A stretch of 64,000 bases of DNA, taken from contig NZ_VFNI01000001.1 of the NCBI RefSeq assembly GCF_006715495.1, positions 682,001 to 746,000 of the forward strand, read 5' to 3'. The notes below the pieces were generated by a model. It made no database searches and had not been told where the DNA came from. It was given only the letters and a program-made list of their open reading frames with translations. Shown here in pieces: positions 18,991 to 28,159 of this stretch. The DNA is from Herbaspirillum sp. SJZ106 (GTDB lineage Bacteria > Pseudomonadota > Gammaproteobacteria > Burkholderiales > Burkholderiaceae_D). Within the stretch, counting starts at the first letter, position 1. Every line of letters starts with the position of its first letter. A program made the position numbers and the translations under genes.

Positions 18991-19328
18991 GTCGATTCAC
19001 ATCCCCCAAACCGAAATACGCTGTTACTGGCGCTCTCACCGGATGAGCTATTAACTAATAGTTACGTTATACATTCTTTTCGTCAGGGATATATTCACAG
19101 AAAATCTCGATAAGATTTTTTCATGGCAATATTCGTGGGCCGGCATGCCGTTATCCTTCTGCCGGAAAATCGATTTGATCCGGATGGCGCCGTAAGGCTT
19201 ATATTTGCGCATTGGGGAGGCAGATAGGCAGCCATGGCGAGATAAGTTATCTTGTCATCCTGCACGAAGAGGTTTTTGCGGGGGTAGTGCGTTGATAACC
19301 AAGTGGGCGATAAGGCGAGATCAGGAAA
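18991..19328. promoter_or_regulatory. Divergent intergenic region with two small palindromes
   Basis: Lies between the response-regulator gene (minus) and the DyP peroxidase gene (plus). It contains TAACTA-A-TAGTTA at 19052-19064 and AGATAA-G-TTATCT at 19240-19252, both perfect 6-bp arms with a one-base centre, as many dimeric repressor operators have. No binding protein can be named. Confidence 0.4.
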
Positions 19329-20291
19329 ATGGCAATTCCACAAACAATGCTGTCGGTCGTGGCCCGTGATGAGATTCATTTGCAGTTTGCGTTAAAGCAG
19401 AATACCGATGTCCGCGACCTGTTCAAGGTGCTGGGCAAACTGTGGGAAGCGGAGATAACAGGCATCGCGGATCCGACGCTGGACCGGCACCACCAGCTGG
19501 CCGGCGGGACGGCGAATGTTGTCCTGGGCGTCAGGCCGGAGCTGTGGCGGGGGATGTTTCCTGAGGATATTCCGGATAACCTGCATTCCTTCGACCAGGA
19601 TCTGGTCGGCATCAATGGCATGGTCGCACCCGCGACCCAGCAGGATTTTTGGATCTGGATCACGCAATCGAATGCGGCCACGCTCTATGACAGCATGAGC
19701 AAGACGGTGGCGCTGCTGCGTCCTTTTGCCACCCTGGTGAGCGAACAGGTCTGCTTTCCCTACCATAACAATGTGACCTTCGATGGGTTCGCCGATGGCG
19801 TGGCCAATCCCAATCCGTTCCGCGCCAATAGCGTTGCGATCATTGCCGACGGCGAGAAGGGCGCGGGCGGCTCGACGGTACTGGTGCAGAAATGGTCCAT
19901 GGACGTGGACAAACTGAAGGCCCTTCCCGTGCGCGAGGCCGAAGGCGTCTGGGGGCGAACCAAGGCCGGAAGCCACGAACTGGATCCGTTGCCTGGCAAT
20001 TCCCATGTCGGCAGAAACCAGTTCCGGAGGAATGGCGAGGAAATGGATATCGTCCGGCGCAATGCCAATTATGGCAATGCGCGGGAGTCGGGCATCATGT
20101 TCGTAGGCTTTTGCAGCGATATTTCCGTGACGCTGGGAATGCTTGAGCAGATGTATGGGGTCGGCCCCGACGGGATTGAACAGACTGATCGGTTGCTGGA
20201 TTTTTCCACGCCTCTTTCTTCCGCGATCTATTTCGTGCCAAGTTTGGATGCCTTGGCGAGCGCGGGGATCGCGCCGGAAGATAGCGACTAG
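19329..20291 (+). CDS. DyP-type haem peroxidase (YfeX-like)
   Basis: 320 aa. The family GxxDG motif is present as GFADG (153-157), with the distal Asp156. The proximal haem ligand is probably H226 in GNSHVGRNQ, with RRNANYG following. There is no Tat or Sec signal, so it is predicted to be cytoplasmic. DyP peroxidases oxidise dyes and phenolics with H2O2. Some DyP proteins are encapsulin cargo, but this one lacks a C-terminal targeting tail and the encapsulin of this window is 7 kb away and of another family. Confidence 0.9.
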   Translation: MAIPQTMLSVVARDEIHLQFALKQNTDVRDLFKVLGKLWEAEITGIADPTLDRHHQLAGGTANVVLGVRPELWRGMFPEDIPDNLHSFDQDLVGINGMVAPATQQDFWIWITQSNAATLYDSMSKTVALLRPFATLVSEQVCFPYHNNVTFDGFADGVANPNPFRANSVAIIADGEKGAGGSTVLVQKWSMDVDKLKALPVREAEGVWGRTKAGSHELDPLPGNSHVGRNQFRRNGEEMDIVRRNANYGNARESGIMFVGFCSDISVTLGMLEQMYGVGPDGIEQTDRLLDFSTPLSSAIYFVPSLDALASAGIAPEDSD

Positions 20292-20476
20292 GTTCGTAAA
20301 TTCTTCATTCCCGATGGTTCAACATTCCGGTGCGCCAGAAGTTCGAAGATGGCCTCGATTCAATGACATGAGTCGATCGCAAGACAGTTAACCACCGGCT
20401 GATTGGCAGATTGCTCTGGACGTTCCATGGATGTCGTTTTTCCTGTTTTTCCTTTACCTCAGCATTGCACTGCCTC

Positions 20477-21469
20477 TTACTTTTTCGATGCAAGCCTTTT
20501 TGGCGTGGTTGCCTTGGTGGCGACACCCGCTTTTCCGGGAGCATGCACCACGCTCAACAGTTCCGAGGTTGCCCGATCGAACCGGATCACCAGGAAGTCG
20601 AGCAGCGCACGTACGCGTGCAGGCATCAACGTGCCGGCGTGAAAAACCGCATGGACGCCTGCTTCTTCGATGCCATGTTGGTCAAGCACGGATGTGATTT
20701 TTCCACAGCGGATGTCGTCGATGGCATCCCAGATGGTTTTCCTGGCCAGCCCTTTACCGTCCAGCATCCATTCCCGAGCTAGGGCGCCATCATTGGTTTC
20801 CCAAGCGCGCGCTAAAGGAATGTCGAAACACTGCCGATGCCCATTTTTCTGGAAGCGTAGTTCGCTCAACGGTCCGGCGCTAGTCGACAGTAAAACAAAA
20901 TCGTGGTGCGCGAGATCTTCCACGGTCTGCGGCGTTCCATGTCGTGCCAAATACGCTGGGGTGGCGCAAAGCACTCGCCAGTTCGGCGCCAGACGACGCG
21001 TGGCCAATGTGCCTTCGGCGGGCATGCCAAAACGAATGGCCAGGTCGATGTCGTCTCGCAGCAAATCTGCCAATCCATCCGACAGGCTGAGTGCGATTTT
21101 CAGATGGGGATGCTGGCGGCAGAATTCGTCCAGCCATGGCTTGAGGGTGCGACGCCCAAAATCAGCGGAGGCAGAAATACGAATCTTGCCGCTGATTTCG
21201 CGCGTGTTTGCCAGGAGTTCTGCCTCGGCATCGTCGATGGCCTCCAGCGCGATCTTGCAATAGCGGAGATAAACCCGCCCCTCCTCGGTCAGGCGAAGCT
21301 TGCGTGTAGACCGATGAAAGAGCTTCGCATGCAGTGCCGTCTCCAGCTTGAGGAGCCTGGCGCTGGCCGCCGCTGGCGAGAGGCCAAGCTTGCGGCCGGC
21401 GGCGGACAAACTTCCCAGTACGGCGGTATCGGCAAAAAGGCGCATGTCGCCAAGTCGATCAGTGGCCAT
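20477..21469 (-). CDS. LysR-family transcriptional regulator
   Basis: 330 aa. The N-terminal helix-turn-helix reads GDMRLFADTAVLGSLSAAG, then LSPAAASARLLKLETALHA and FHRSTRKLRLTEEG. The effector domain resembles the CrgA/AaeR-type subgroup (ADFGRRTLKPWLDEF, then DIDLAIRFG). It is divergent from an MFS transporter gene about 100 bp away, which it probably controls. The C-terminus has an extra lysine-rich tail. Confidence 0.9.
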   Translation of the reverse strand: MATDRLGDMRLFADTAVLGSLSAAGRKLGLSPAAASARLLKLETALHAKLFHRSTRKLRLTEEGRVYLRYCKIALEAIDDAEAELLANTREISGKIRISASADFGRRTLKPWLDEFCRQHPHLKIALSLSDGLADLLRDDIDLAIRFGMPAEGTLATRRLAPNWRVLCATPAYLARHGTPQTVEDLAHHDFVLLSTSAGPLSELRFQKNGHRQCFDIPLARAWETNDGALAREWMLDGKGLARKTIWDAIDDIRCGKITSVLDQHGIEEAGVHAVFHAGTLMPARVRALLDFLVIRFDRATSELLSVVHAPGKAGVATKATTPKRLASKK

Positions 21470-21574
21470 TATTCATTTGGTTTTGAAGGTAATTCAAATA
21501 TTGAGCTAATTATCAATTTTAAATTATTAAATCACACTGTATCCCTGACTTGGAAGATGGTGAAAGGGCCTACG

Positions 21575-22786
21575 GTGACGAAACAATCGAACTTAACTCA
21601 TATGAGCGCCGGCGAGCCAGGAAGCCGGGGATTCCCCTTACCCAGTCTCCTGGCGTTGACGATGGCCAGTTTCATTGCCACCGCAAATGAGAGCATGCCG
21701 GCTGGATTGCTGCCAAGGATTGCCGCAGATTTTGGCATCTCGCAGGCGGGCGCCGGCCAGTTAGTCACTTGCTGTGCCTTCGGCGCCGGACTGGCTGCCA
21801 TCCCACTGACGTCCCTGACGGCAGGATGGCAGAGACGCCGGTTGCTGGTGGCAGCGCTGCTGGTTTTCGTGGTGGGTAATGTGGTGACTGCTGCGACGGA
21901 TTGTTACCCGCTAGCTTTGCTCTCCCGATTGGTGATCGGCCTGGCAACTGGCGTGACCTGGAGTCTCCTGGCCGGGTATGCGCGCCGCCTGGTGACGTCC
22001 GAGCGACAAGGTGGTGCCATGGCGCTGGCGATGGCCGGTATTCCACTGGCGCTGGCCCTGGGGATGCCGCTGGGCAGTTGGCTGGGCGCATTGGCGGGCT
22101 GGCGCAGCGTGTTCTTCCTCCTGGCCGCGATGGGCGTCAGCCTGATTGCATGGGTATATGCCGCCGTTCCGCAATTCGACGGCGAGCCGGAGCATCGGCG
22201 CATGCGATTGGCGCAGCTAGTCATGCAGCCCGGTATGCGTCCGATCCTGCTGGTGTTGGCGCTCTGGATATTCGCTCACTACCTGCTATATACCTACATA
22301 GCTTCGCTGCTTGCATGGCTAGGTTTCGCACGCCTGCTGGAGCCGGCATTGCTGCTGTTCGGGCTAAGTGCGGTGGCCGGAAATTGGCTGGTCGGCATGA
22401 TGATCGACCGTTGGCTGCGTTACCTCGTGCTCGGATGTCTGGCGGTCTTTACAGCGACAGCGGCAGTGCTTAGCCTCGAACCCGCCAACTCCGTGCTCAT
22501 CTATGTTGCCATTGCCACCTGGGGCTTAAGTTTCGGAGGGGCTCCCACGCTGCTGCAAACAGCACTTGCCGATCATGCCGGAGAGCATGCAGACAGTGCG
22601 CAGTCGATACTCGTCACGGTGTTCAATCTGGCGTTTGCCGCCAGCAGCGGGGTGGGGGGCGTGTTGTTGCAGAGCGGGGGCGCCGGGATGTTGCCTGTTG
22701 CGGTTGTCGTGATGCTGGCGACCGCTGCGACGGTGGCTTGGCAGGCTTCACGTGCCGGATTTGCACCGGGCGCCCGCAGCCGTTGA
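21575..22786 (+). CDS. MFS transporter (DHA1/AraJ-like efflux type)
   Basis: About 403 aa. The GTG at 21575 is chosen because AAAGGG lies 6 bases upstream; ATG 21557 and ATG 21602 are in frame as alternatives, and the open frame reaching further upstream is antisense to the LysR gene. About 12 hydrophobic segments are visible, with the MFS loop motif TAGWQRRRLL after helix 2 and GYARRLVTSERQGGAMA in the first half. These secondary carriers typically export drugs, sugars or metabolites; the substrate is unknown. Confidence 0.85.
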   Translation: MTKQSNLTHMSAGEPGSRGFPLPSLLALTMASFIATANESMPAGLLPRIAADFGISQAGAGQLVTCCAFGAGLAAIPLTSLTAGWQRRRLLVAALLVFVVGNVVTAATDCYPLALLSRLVIGLATGVTWSLLAGYARRLVTSERQGGAMALAMAGIPLALALGMPLGSWLGALAGWRSVFFLLAAMGVSLIAWVYAAVPQFDGEPEHRRMRLAQLVMQPGMRPILLVLALWIFAHYLLYTYIASLLAWLGFARLLEPALLLFGLSAVAGNWLVGMMIDRWLRYLVLGCLAVFTATAAVLSLEPANSVLIYVAIATWGLSFGGAPTLLQTALADHAGEHADSAQSILVTVFNLAFAASSGVGGVLLQSGGAGMLPVAVVVMLATAATVAWQASRAGFAPGARSR

Positions 22787-22920
22787 ACAAGAATGGCGAG
22801 GCATGGAAGGTTTGTTCTTGGCCGATAAGAGACATCGAAATGGCAGACCGCTGTTCCTGAGCGTGAGATCAATGGTTGCCGTGAGCCGCGCCCTCATGGG
22901 CGAAGGTAAGCACGTGATGA

Positions 22921-22944
22921 ACACACCCGCATCAGCGGGTGTGT
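22921..22944 (-). terminator. Hairpin between convergent MFS and chemotaxis genes
   Basis: Perfect 10-bp stem ACACACCCGC/GCGGGTGTGT with a 4-base loop, located between two convergent genes. Its T-tract is poor, so efficiency is uncertain. Confidence 0.45.
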
Positions 22945-22957
22945 CCGGGGGCGATCG

Positions 22958-24649
22958 TTAGAATTGTTCCCAGTCGTCCTTGGCCGCCGTAGCGGCTGGC
23001 GCCAGGCGTTTTTTCCCGTCGTCACGCGTCAGGGTGGGCGGCTTGGGTGTGATATTGCGGGCGTATTGTTCGGGCGCGGCAGTGGTATCGTGCGCCAGGC
23101 GGTTGCTGTCGATCTTGAACACGCCAACGATCTGGGACAGGTTGGACGCCTGATGCTGCAAGGACTGTGCGGCGGCCGCTGCTTCTTCGACCAGTGCCGC
23201 ATTCTGCTGCGTGACCTGGTCCATTTGCGAAACCGCCTGGTTGACCTGTTCGATCCCTTCGCCTTGTTCTCGGCTGGCGTCGGTGATTTCACCGACGATG
23301 TCGGTCACGCGTTTGACGCTGGCCACCACTTCGTTCATGGTCTGGCCTGCCTGTCCGACCAGTTTGCTGCCGGAGTCGACCTTGTCGACCGAGTCGTCGA
23401 TGAGCGACTTGATCTCCTTGGCTGCGGCGGCGCTGCGCTGCGCCAGCGTGCGCACTTCGCTGGCCACGACCGCGAAGCCGCGGCCCTGCTCGCCCGCGCG
23501 CGCCGCTTCCACGGCGGCATTCAAGGCCAGGATGTTGGTCTGGAAGGCAATGCCGTCGATCACGCCGATGATATCGACAATCTTGCGCGACGATTCATTG
23601 ATGGCCGTCATCGTGTCGACCACCTGGCCGACGACGTTGCCGCCTTCGACTGCCACGGCCGAAGCCGAGATGGCAAGTTGGTTCGCTTCGCGCGCATGTT
23701 CGGCATTCTGCTTGACCGCGCTAGTCAGCTGTTCCATGGAGGAGGCCGTTTCTTCGAGCGAGCTGGCCTGTTCCTCGGTACGGCTGGAGAGGTCCAGGTT
23801 GCCGGCGGCGATCTGGGTCGAGGCGGTGGAAATGGTGTCGGTGCCCAGGCGTACCTGCGTGACGATATTAAGGAGATTGTCATTCATGGTCCGCAACGCG
23901 CGCAGCAGCTGCCCGGTTTCATCCTTGCCGGTGGCGTCGATTTGCGATGTCAGGTCCCCGGCGGCGACGGTTTGCGCCACCTTGACGGCGCGGTTGAGCG
24001 GCCAGGTGATGCTGCGCGTGACCAGCCAGGCCGTCAGCACGGCGAACGCGATGGCCATCGTGCCCAGGGCGATCATCAGGTTGCGCGCTTCCCGGTACTC
24101 GGTCTTGGCATCTTCACCGGACTCGTGCATCAACTGGTTCTGGTGCGCGATCAATTTTTCAACCGTGTTCATGTAGCCCAATTGCAAGGGGCGGACGGTT
24201 TCCAGCAAGAGAATGGTGGCCTCGTTCCTGGCGCCTTCCTGGACCAGCCGCAACACCTCGTCGCGCTTGGCATTGTATTGCGTACGCGCTTCCAGGATGT
24301 CCTTCATCAGGGCGCGCCCCTTGTCTCCCTTGATCATGCCGTCGAGTTTCTCGATTGCAGCCTGGGTCTTCTGGCTGGCCTCATGGATCACCTGTATTTC
24401 CTTGCCGGTCTGTCCGGTATCGGTCATCAGCAATATGTTGCGCGAAGCGCGCGCGATCAGGTTGACCTTGTCGATGATCTCGTTGGCCAGTACGGTTTTA
24501 GGATATTTGTCGTTGATGACATCGTCCATCTGCGAATTGAGCAGAAACAGCCGTGAGGTGCCCAGTGTTGCCATTGCCATCAACAACACCACCAGAAATC
24601 CAAAGCCGATGCCCAGGCGTGTACCAATTTTCAAGTTTGTTATGCGCAT
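22958..24649 (-). CDS. Methyl-accepting chemotaxis protein with C-terminal CheR-docking tail
   Basis: About 563 aa from the ATG at 24649 ([13 protein letters not shown]), preceded by GGGGAAG. Membrane helix one lies at about 11-32. A four-helix periplasmic sensor (about 40-190) follows, then helix two ([20 protein letters not shown]), a HAMP domain ([19 protein letters not shown]) and the long signalling coiled coil with the hairpin tip [20 protein letters not shown]. The last residues are DDWEQF, close to the NWETF pentapeptide that tethers the CheR methyltransferase and CheB in high-abundance receptors. The ligand is unknown. Confidence 0.92.
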   Translation of the reverse strand: MRITNLKIGTRLGIGFGFLVVLLMAMATLGTSRLFLLNSQMDDVINDKYPKTVLANEIIDKVNLIARASRNILLMTDTGQTGKEIQVIHEASQKTQAAIEKLDGMIKGDKGRALMKDILEARTQYNAKRDEVLRLVQEGARNEATILLLETVRPLQLGYMNTVEKLIAHQNQLMHESGEDAKTEYREARNLMIALGTMAIAFAVLTAWLVTRSITWPLNRAVKVAQTVAAGDLTSQIDATGKDETGQLLRALRTMNDNLLNIVTQVRLGTDTISTASTQIAAGNLDLSSRTEEQASSLEETASSMEQLTSAVKQNAEHAREANQLAISASAVAVEGGNVVGQVVDTMTAINESSRKIVDIIGVIDGIAFQTNILALNAAVEAARAGEQGRGFAVVASEVRTLAQRSAAAAKEIKSLIDDSVDKVDSGSKLVGQAGQTMNEVVASVKRVTDIVGEITDASREQGEGIEQVNQAVSQMDQVTQQNAALVEEAAAAAQSLQHQASNLSQIVGVFKIDSNRLAHDTTAAPEQYARNITPKPPTLTRDDGKKRLAPAATAAKDDWEQF

Positions 24650-25000
24650 TTTCTTCCCCTTTTTGACGTCGTGAAAAAACTGTTGAAACCGGCTGTCAGG
24701 CGAGTGTGTGGAAGGTGAATGCCGGCGCCATGGATGGCAAGCCGCAGCGGCGCACACATTTGGTGCTGATTGTGCGTATTTCTTTCCAGCAATGCAATAG
24801 CTGTCGCAGTCCGGAGGCGGGAGAAGGCGTCGTTAGCGGGATATCGGTTCAGGAGACGGAACGGGCCGTTGCGCCGGGAGGGCGTCGGGGAGGTGGGGAA
24901 GTATCGGCGACCAGGAGCGCGATGGGCTGCTGGCCCTGAGCATCAGGGGGCGGCAGATGGCCCTTGCTGCATCCGGGCCATCTGCCGTACTCCTGCGCCT
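24650..25000. other. Intergenic region upstream of the chemotaxis receptor
   Basis: About 350 bases. It contains the promoter of the minus-strand receptor gene and, near its right end, the hairpin listed at 24952. I see no gene. Confidence 0.5.
24952..24986 (-). terminator. Hairpin downstream of the encapsulin operon
   Basis: Perfect 12-bp stem GGCAGATGGCCC/GGGCCATCTGCC with an 11-base loop, 15 bases after the stop codon of the cysteine desulfurase gene. No T tract follows on the minus strand; it could still end transcription or protect the mRNA 3' end. Confidence 0.45.
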
Positions 25001-26800
25001 TCAGTGCTTGCCGCGCTGGGCGGCCAGGCGCCTGACGACAGCCAGCAGGCAGTCGATCTCGTCGAAGGTGTTATAGAACGCCAGCGACGGACGCACGGTG
25101 GTCTCCACGCCGAAGCGGCGCAGGATCGGTTGGGCGCAGTGGTGGCCGGTGCGCACCGCGATGCCTTCCTGGTTGAGCGCCTTGCCGACTTCCTCGGTCG
25201 AATAGCCGTCCAGCACGAAGGACATCACGCTGGCCTTGTGCGCGGCCGTGCCGATCAGCCGCAGGCCCTTGATCTCGCCCAGCTTTTGCATGCCGTACTC
25301 AAGCAGCGCATGCTCATAGCCGGCGATGTTCTCGATGCCGATGCGGTTGACATAGTCGATCGCCGCCCCCAGGCCGACGGCGTCGGCGATGTTGCCGGTA
25401 CCGGCTTCAAAGGTATTGGGCAGCGGCTGGAACACGGTCTTCTCGAAGGTGACGTCGGCGATCATGTTGCCGCCGCCTTGCCAGGGCGGCATGTCTTCCA
25501 GCACTGCGCGCTTGCCCCAGAGCACGCCGATGCCGGTCGGCCCGAACACCTTGTGGCCGGAGAACACGAAGAAGTCCGCTCTCAGCGCCTGCACGTCGGT
25601 GCGCATGTGCGACACCGATTGCGCGCCGTCGACCAACGCTTTGGCGCCGGCGCGATGCGCCAGTTCGACGATTTCCTTGACCGGCGTGACCGTGCCCAGC
25701 GCGTTCGAGACTTGCGTGACGGCCACGATTTTGGTGCGGTCGTTGAGCAGCTTGGCATATTCGTCCAGCAAGACCTGCCCCGAATCGTCCACCGGGATCA
25801 CCCGCAGCCTGGCGCCTTTCTCGGCCGCCAGTTGCTGCCAGGGGACGATGTTGGCGTGGTGTTCCAGGTGCGAGACGATGATCTCGTCGCCGGCGCCGAC
25901 GTGTTTGGCGCTCCAGCTCTTGGCCACCAGGTTGATGGCCTCGGTGGTGCCGCGCACGAAGATGACTTCGTTCACGTCCGGCGCGTTGATGAAGCCGCGC
26001 ACCCGTTCGCGCGCGCCTTCGTAGGCATCGGTGGCGCGCGCGGCCAGTTCATGCGCGGCGCGGTGGATGTTGGAGTTTTCGCGGCGGTAGAACTCGCTGA
26101 TGCGGTCGATCACCGACTGCGGCTTGTGCGTGGTGGCGGCGTTGTCGAACCAGATCAGCTGGCGGCCGTTGACGCGCTCTTGCAGGATCGGAAAGTCGCG
26201 CCGCACCGCATGCACGTCGAACGCAGGATGCCGGCCGCTGCCGGCCAGCGGCGCGCGGTTGTGCGGGTCCTGCTTGGGCGGCGTGCCTGCCGAGGGATGG
26301 CCGTGGCCGCCGTCGAGGAAGTAATAGCCGGTATCGGCCGCTGGCAAGGCCGCCGCCGGCGAGGCCGTCTGCGGCACGCCGGTGACGGCGCCGCCCAGGC
26401 GCGGCTCATAAGCCGGCAAGGCCGACAGCGCCTTGTCGGGCACGCCGTTGCCGGCTTGCGCGGCCGGCGCCAGCGATGGCGCGCGGTTGCCCAGCGACAG
26501 CACCTGGTGCGGCGACGACGGGATCAGGTTGACGCCCGGCGCCAGTCCCTGGGGAATGGCGGTGCCGGGAACGCCCTGGCCGAAGCCGGCCGGGCCGGAC
26601 AGCGGCGAGGCCGGCGGCGCGATATTGGCCGGCGCCTGCACGCCATGCGGCGCAAATGGAACTGAAAGCGGAGGCGCGGCGAACAGTTCCGTGGCCAGGC
26701 GCGCCAGCAGCGCCGGGTCGAACGGCGCCGCCGACGCATCCGGCACTGCCGCGGCCGGCGGCAGGCCCGGCCCGGCGGGAGCGGAAGAGGGGATGCTCAC
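25001..26800 (-). CDS. Family 2A encapsulin cargo: cysteine desulfurase (SufS type) with long disordered N-terminus
   Basis: 599 aa, starting at a GTG with AGAGGA upstream. Residues about 1-190 are rich in Pro, Ala and Gly and predicted unstructured, with short islands such as FDPALLARLATELFA (27-41), GQGVPGTAIPQG (about 75-86) and TGYYFLDGG (157-165). In family 2A systems this type of extension docks the enzyme inside the shell. Residues about 195-597 are a SufS/CsdA-like PLP enzyme: IWFDNAATTHKP, FFVFSGHKVFGPTG with the PLP lysine K417, and RTGHHCAQP with the catalytic C555. It liberates sulfur from L-cysteine; related nanocompartments store elemental sulfur. It lies 12 bp after the shell gene, in one operon. 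Confidence 0.92.
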   Translation of the reverse strand: MSIPSSAPAGPGLPPAAAVPDASAAPFDPALLARLATELFAAPPLSVPFAPHGVQAPANIAPPASPLSGPAGFGQGVPGTAIPQGLAPGVNLIPSSPHQVLSLGNRAPSLAPAAQAGNGVPDKALSALPAYEPRLGGAVTGVPQTASPAAALPAADTGYYFLDGGHGHPSAGTPPKQDPHNRAPLAGSGRHPAFDVHAVRRDFPILQERVNGRQLIWFDNAATTHKPQSVIDRISEFYRRENSNIHRAAHELAARATDAYEGARERVRGFINAPDVNEVIFVRGTTEAINLVAKSWSAKHVGAGDEIIVSHLEHHANIVPWQQLAAEKGARLRVIPVDDSGQVLLDEYAKLLNDRTKIVAVTQVSNALGTVTPVKEIVELAHRAGAKALVDGAQSVSHMRTDVQALRADFFVFSGHKVFGPTGIGVLWGKRAVLEDMPPWQGGGNMIADVTFEKTVFQPLPNTFEAGTGNIADAVGLGAAIDYVNRIGIENIAGYEHALLEYGMQKLGEIKGLRLIGTAAHKASVMSFVLDGYSTEEVGKALNQEGIAVRTGHHCAQPILRRFGVETTVRPSLAFYNTFDEIDCLLAVVRRLAAQRGKH

Positions 26801-26812
26801 GATTGCGTCCTC

Positions 26813-27745
26813 TTATTTGTAGGTGTCGGGATAGTCGTGGTACTTGTTGATCTCGACGTCGTCCAGCACCGCCAGCGCATCGCTGGTCAGCACCGCCAGC
26901 GAGCAATACAGCGAGATCAGGTACGACGAGATCGCATGGTTGTTGATGCCCATGAAGCGTACCGACAGGCCCGGGCTCTGTTCGCCCGGCAGGCCCGGCT
27001 GGAACAGGCCGACCACGCCCTGGCGCTTGTCGCCCACGCGCAAGAGCAGGATCTTGCTCTTGCCGTCGGCCACCGGCACCTTGTCCGACGGGATCAGCGG
27101 GACGCCGCGCCAGGTGATGAACTGCGAACCGAACAGGCTGATGGTCGGCGGCGGCGTGCCGCGGCGGGTGGCTTCGCGGCCGAAGGCGGCAATCGCCAGC
27201 GGATGCGCCAGGAAGAAGGCCGGCTCTTTCCAGACCTTGGTCAGCAGCTCGTCGAGGTCGTCCGGGGTCGGCGCGCCGGTCAGCGGGAAGATGCGCTGCT
27301 CCTCCGTCACCTGGGCCAGCAGGCCGTAGTCGGGGTTGTTGATCAGTTCGCTTTCCTGGTTTTCCTTGATGGTCTCGATGGTCAGGCGCAACTGTTCCTT
27401 GATCTGGTCGTGCGGGCTGCTGTACAGGTCCGAGACGCGGGTATGCACGTCGAGGATGGTGGACACCGCATTCAGGAAATACTCGCGCGGTTGCTCCTCG
27501 TAGTCGACGAAGGTGCGCGGCAACTGGTTTTCCTCTTCGCGCGCGGTGCAGGTGACCTTGATCGATTCCGGATTCCTGACCTTGTTCAGGCGATAGATGC
27601 CGGCCTCCACCGGAACCCATTGCAACAGATGCGTCAACCAGCGCGGGCTGATGGTTTCGAGTTGGGGCGCGGTTTTGGTGGCGTTGGCTAGTTGCCTTGC
27701 TGCGTTATCGCCGAGTGCGGTGGTACCGCCGACTGTTGCCGACAT
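26813..27745 (-). CDS. Family 2A encapsulin shell protein (SrpI-like)
   Basis: 310 aa. The sequence from ISPRWLTHLLQWVPVEAG through NQLPRTFVDYEEQPREY, HPLAIAAFGREATRRG, ITWRGVPLIPSDK and ISSYLISLYCSLAVL to the end DVEINKYHDYPDTYK is characteristic of the HK97-fold family 2A encapsulins first seen as SrpI in cyanobacteria. Such proteins self-assemble into roughly 25-nm icosahedral shells enclosing a cysteine desulfurase, which is the very next gene. A GGAG lies 5 bases before the ATG at 27745. Confidence 0.93.
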   Translation of the reverse strand: MSATVGGTTALGDNAARQLANATKTAPQLETISPRWLTHLLQWVPVEAGIYRLNKVRNPESIKVTCTAREEENQLPRTFVDYEEQPREYFLNAVSTILDVHTRVSDLYSSPHDQIKEQLRLTIETIKENQESELINNPDYGLLAQVTEEQRIFPLTGAPTPDDLDELLTKVWKEPAFFLAHPLAIAAFGREATRRGTPPPTISLFGSQFITWRGVPLIPSDKVPVADGKSKILLLRVGDKRQGVVGLFQPGLPGEQSPGLSVRFMGINNHAISSYLISLYCSLAVLTSDALAVLDDVEINKYHDYPDTYK

Positions 27746-27823
27746 CTGGACTCCAATATGGGTGGGTTAAGGGGAAAGTGTGTGAAGCGACGGCTCAAAG
27801 TGTCGTGGCTGGCAGGGGATGGC

Positions 27824-28159
27824 TCAACATGCTATAGCCATCAATTTCAAACCACGCACGAGATTCTGCTGACTGATGTTTTCACCGCGCGTCACCAGTT
27901 CGGACGGCGACAAGGTGAGCGCATTGGCCAGTTTTTCCACAGTCACCAAAGAAGCGATCGCGGTGCCGCGCTCGATCTCCCCGATGTAGGAGCGGTTCAG
28001 GTTCGAGTTTTCGGCCAGGCGCTCCTGCGACCAGCCGCGCGCGCGCCGCAGCTGGCGCACGCCGATGCCGAAGCTCTGGACCAGCGCGCTGGACAGCGTC
28101 TCGTCCTCGGTGCGCAGCGCTGGCCTGTCGGCAACCGGGTTCATGTCGATCTCCGTCAT
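27824..28159 (-). CDS. XRE-family transcriptional regulator in the encapsulin operon
   Basis: 111 aa. The helix-turn-helix lies at about residues 28-90 (GIGVRQLRRARGWSQERLA, then NLNRSYIGEIERG and VEKLANALTLSPSEL). Its start overlaps the end of the serine acetyltransferase gene by 4 bases, and it is followed 78 bp later by the shell gene. Probably a local regulator of the sulfur nanocompartment operon; the signal it reads is unknown. Confidence 0.85.
   Translation of the reverse strand: MTEIDMNPVADRPALRTEDETLSSALVQSFGIGVRQLRRARGWSQERLAENSNLNRSYIGEIERGTAIASLVTVEKLANALTLSPSELVTRGENISQQNLVRGLKLMAIAC

Noticed and set aside
19329-20291. The DyP peroxidase as encapsulin cargo
   Set aside because: It has no C-terminal targeting tail, and the encapsulin in this window is of family 2A, whose cargo is a cysteine desulfurase.
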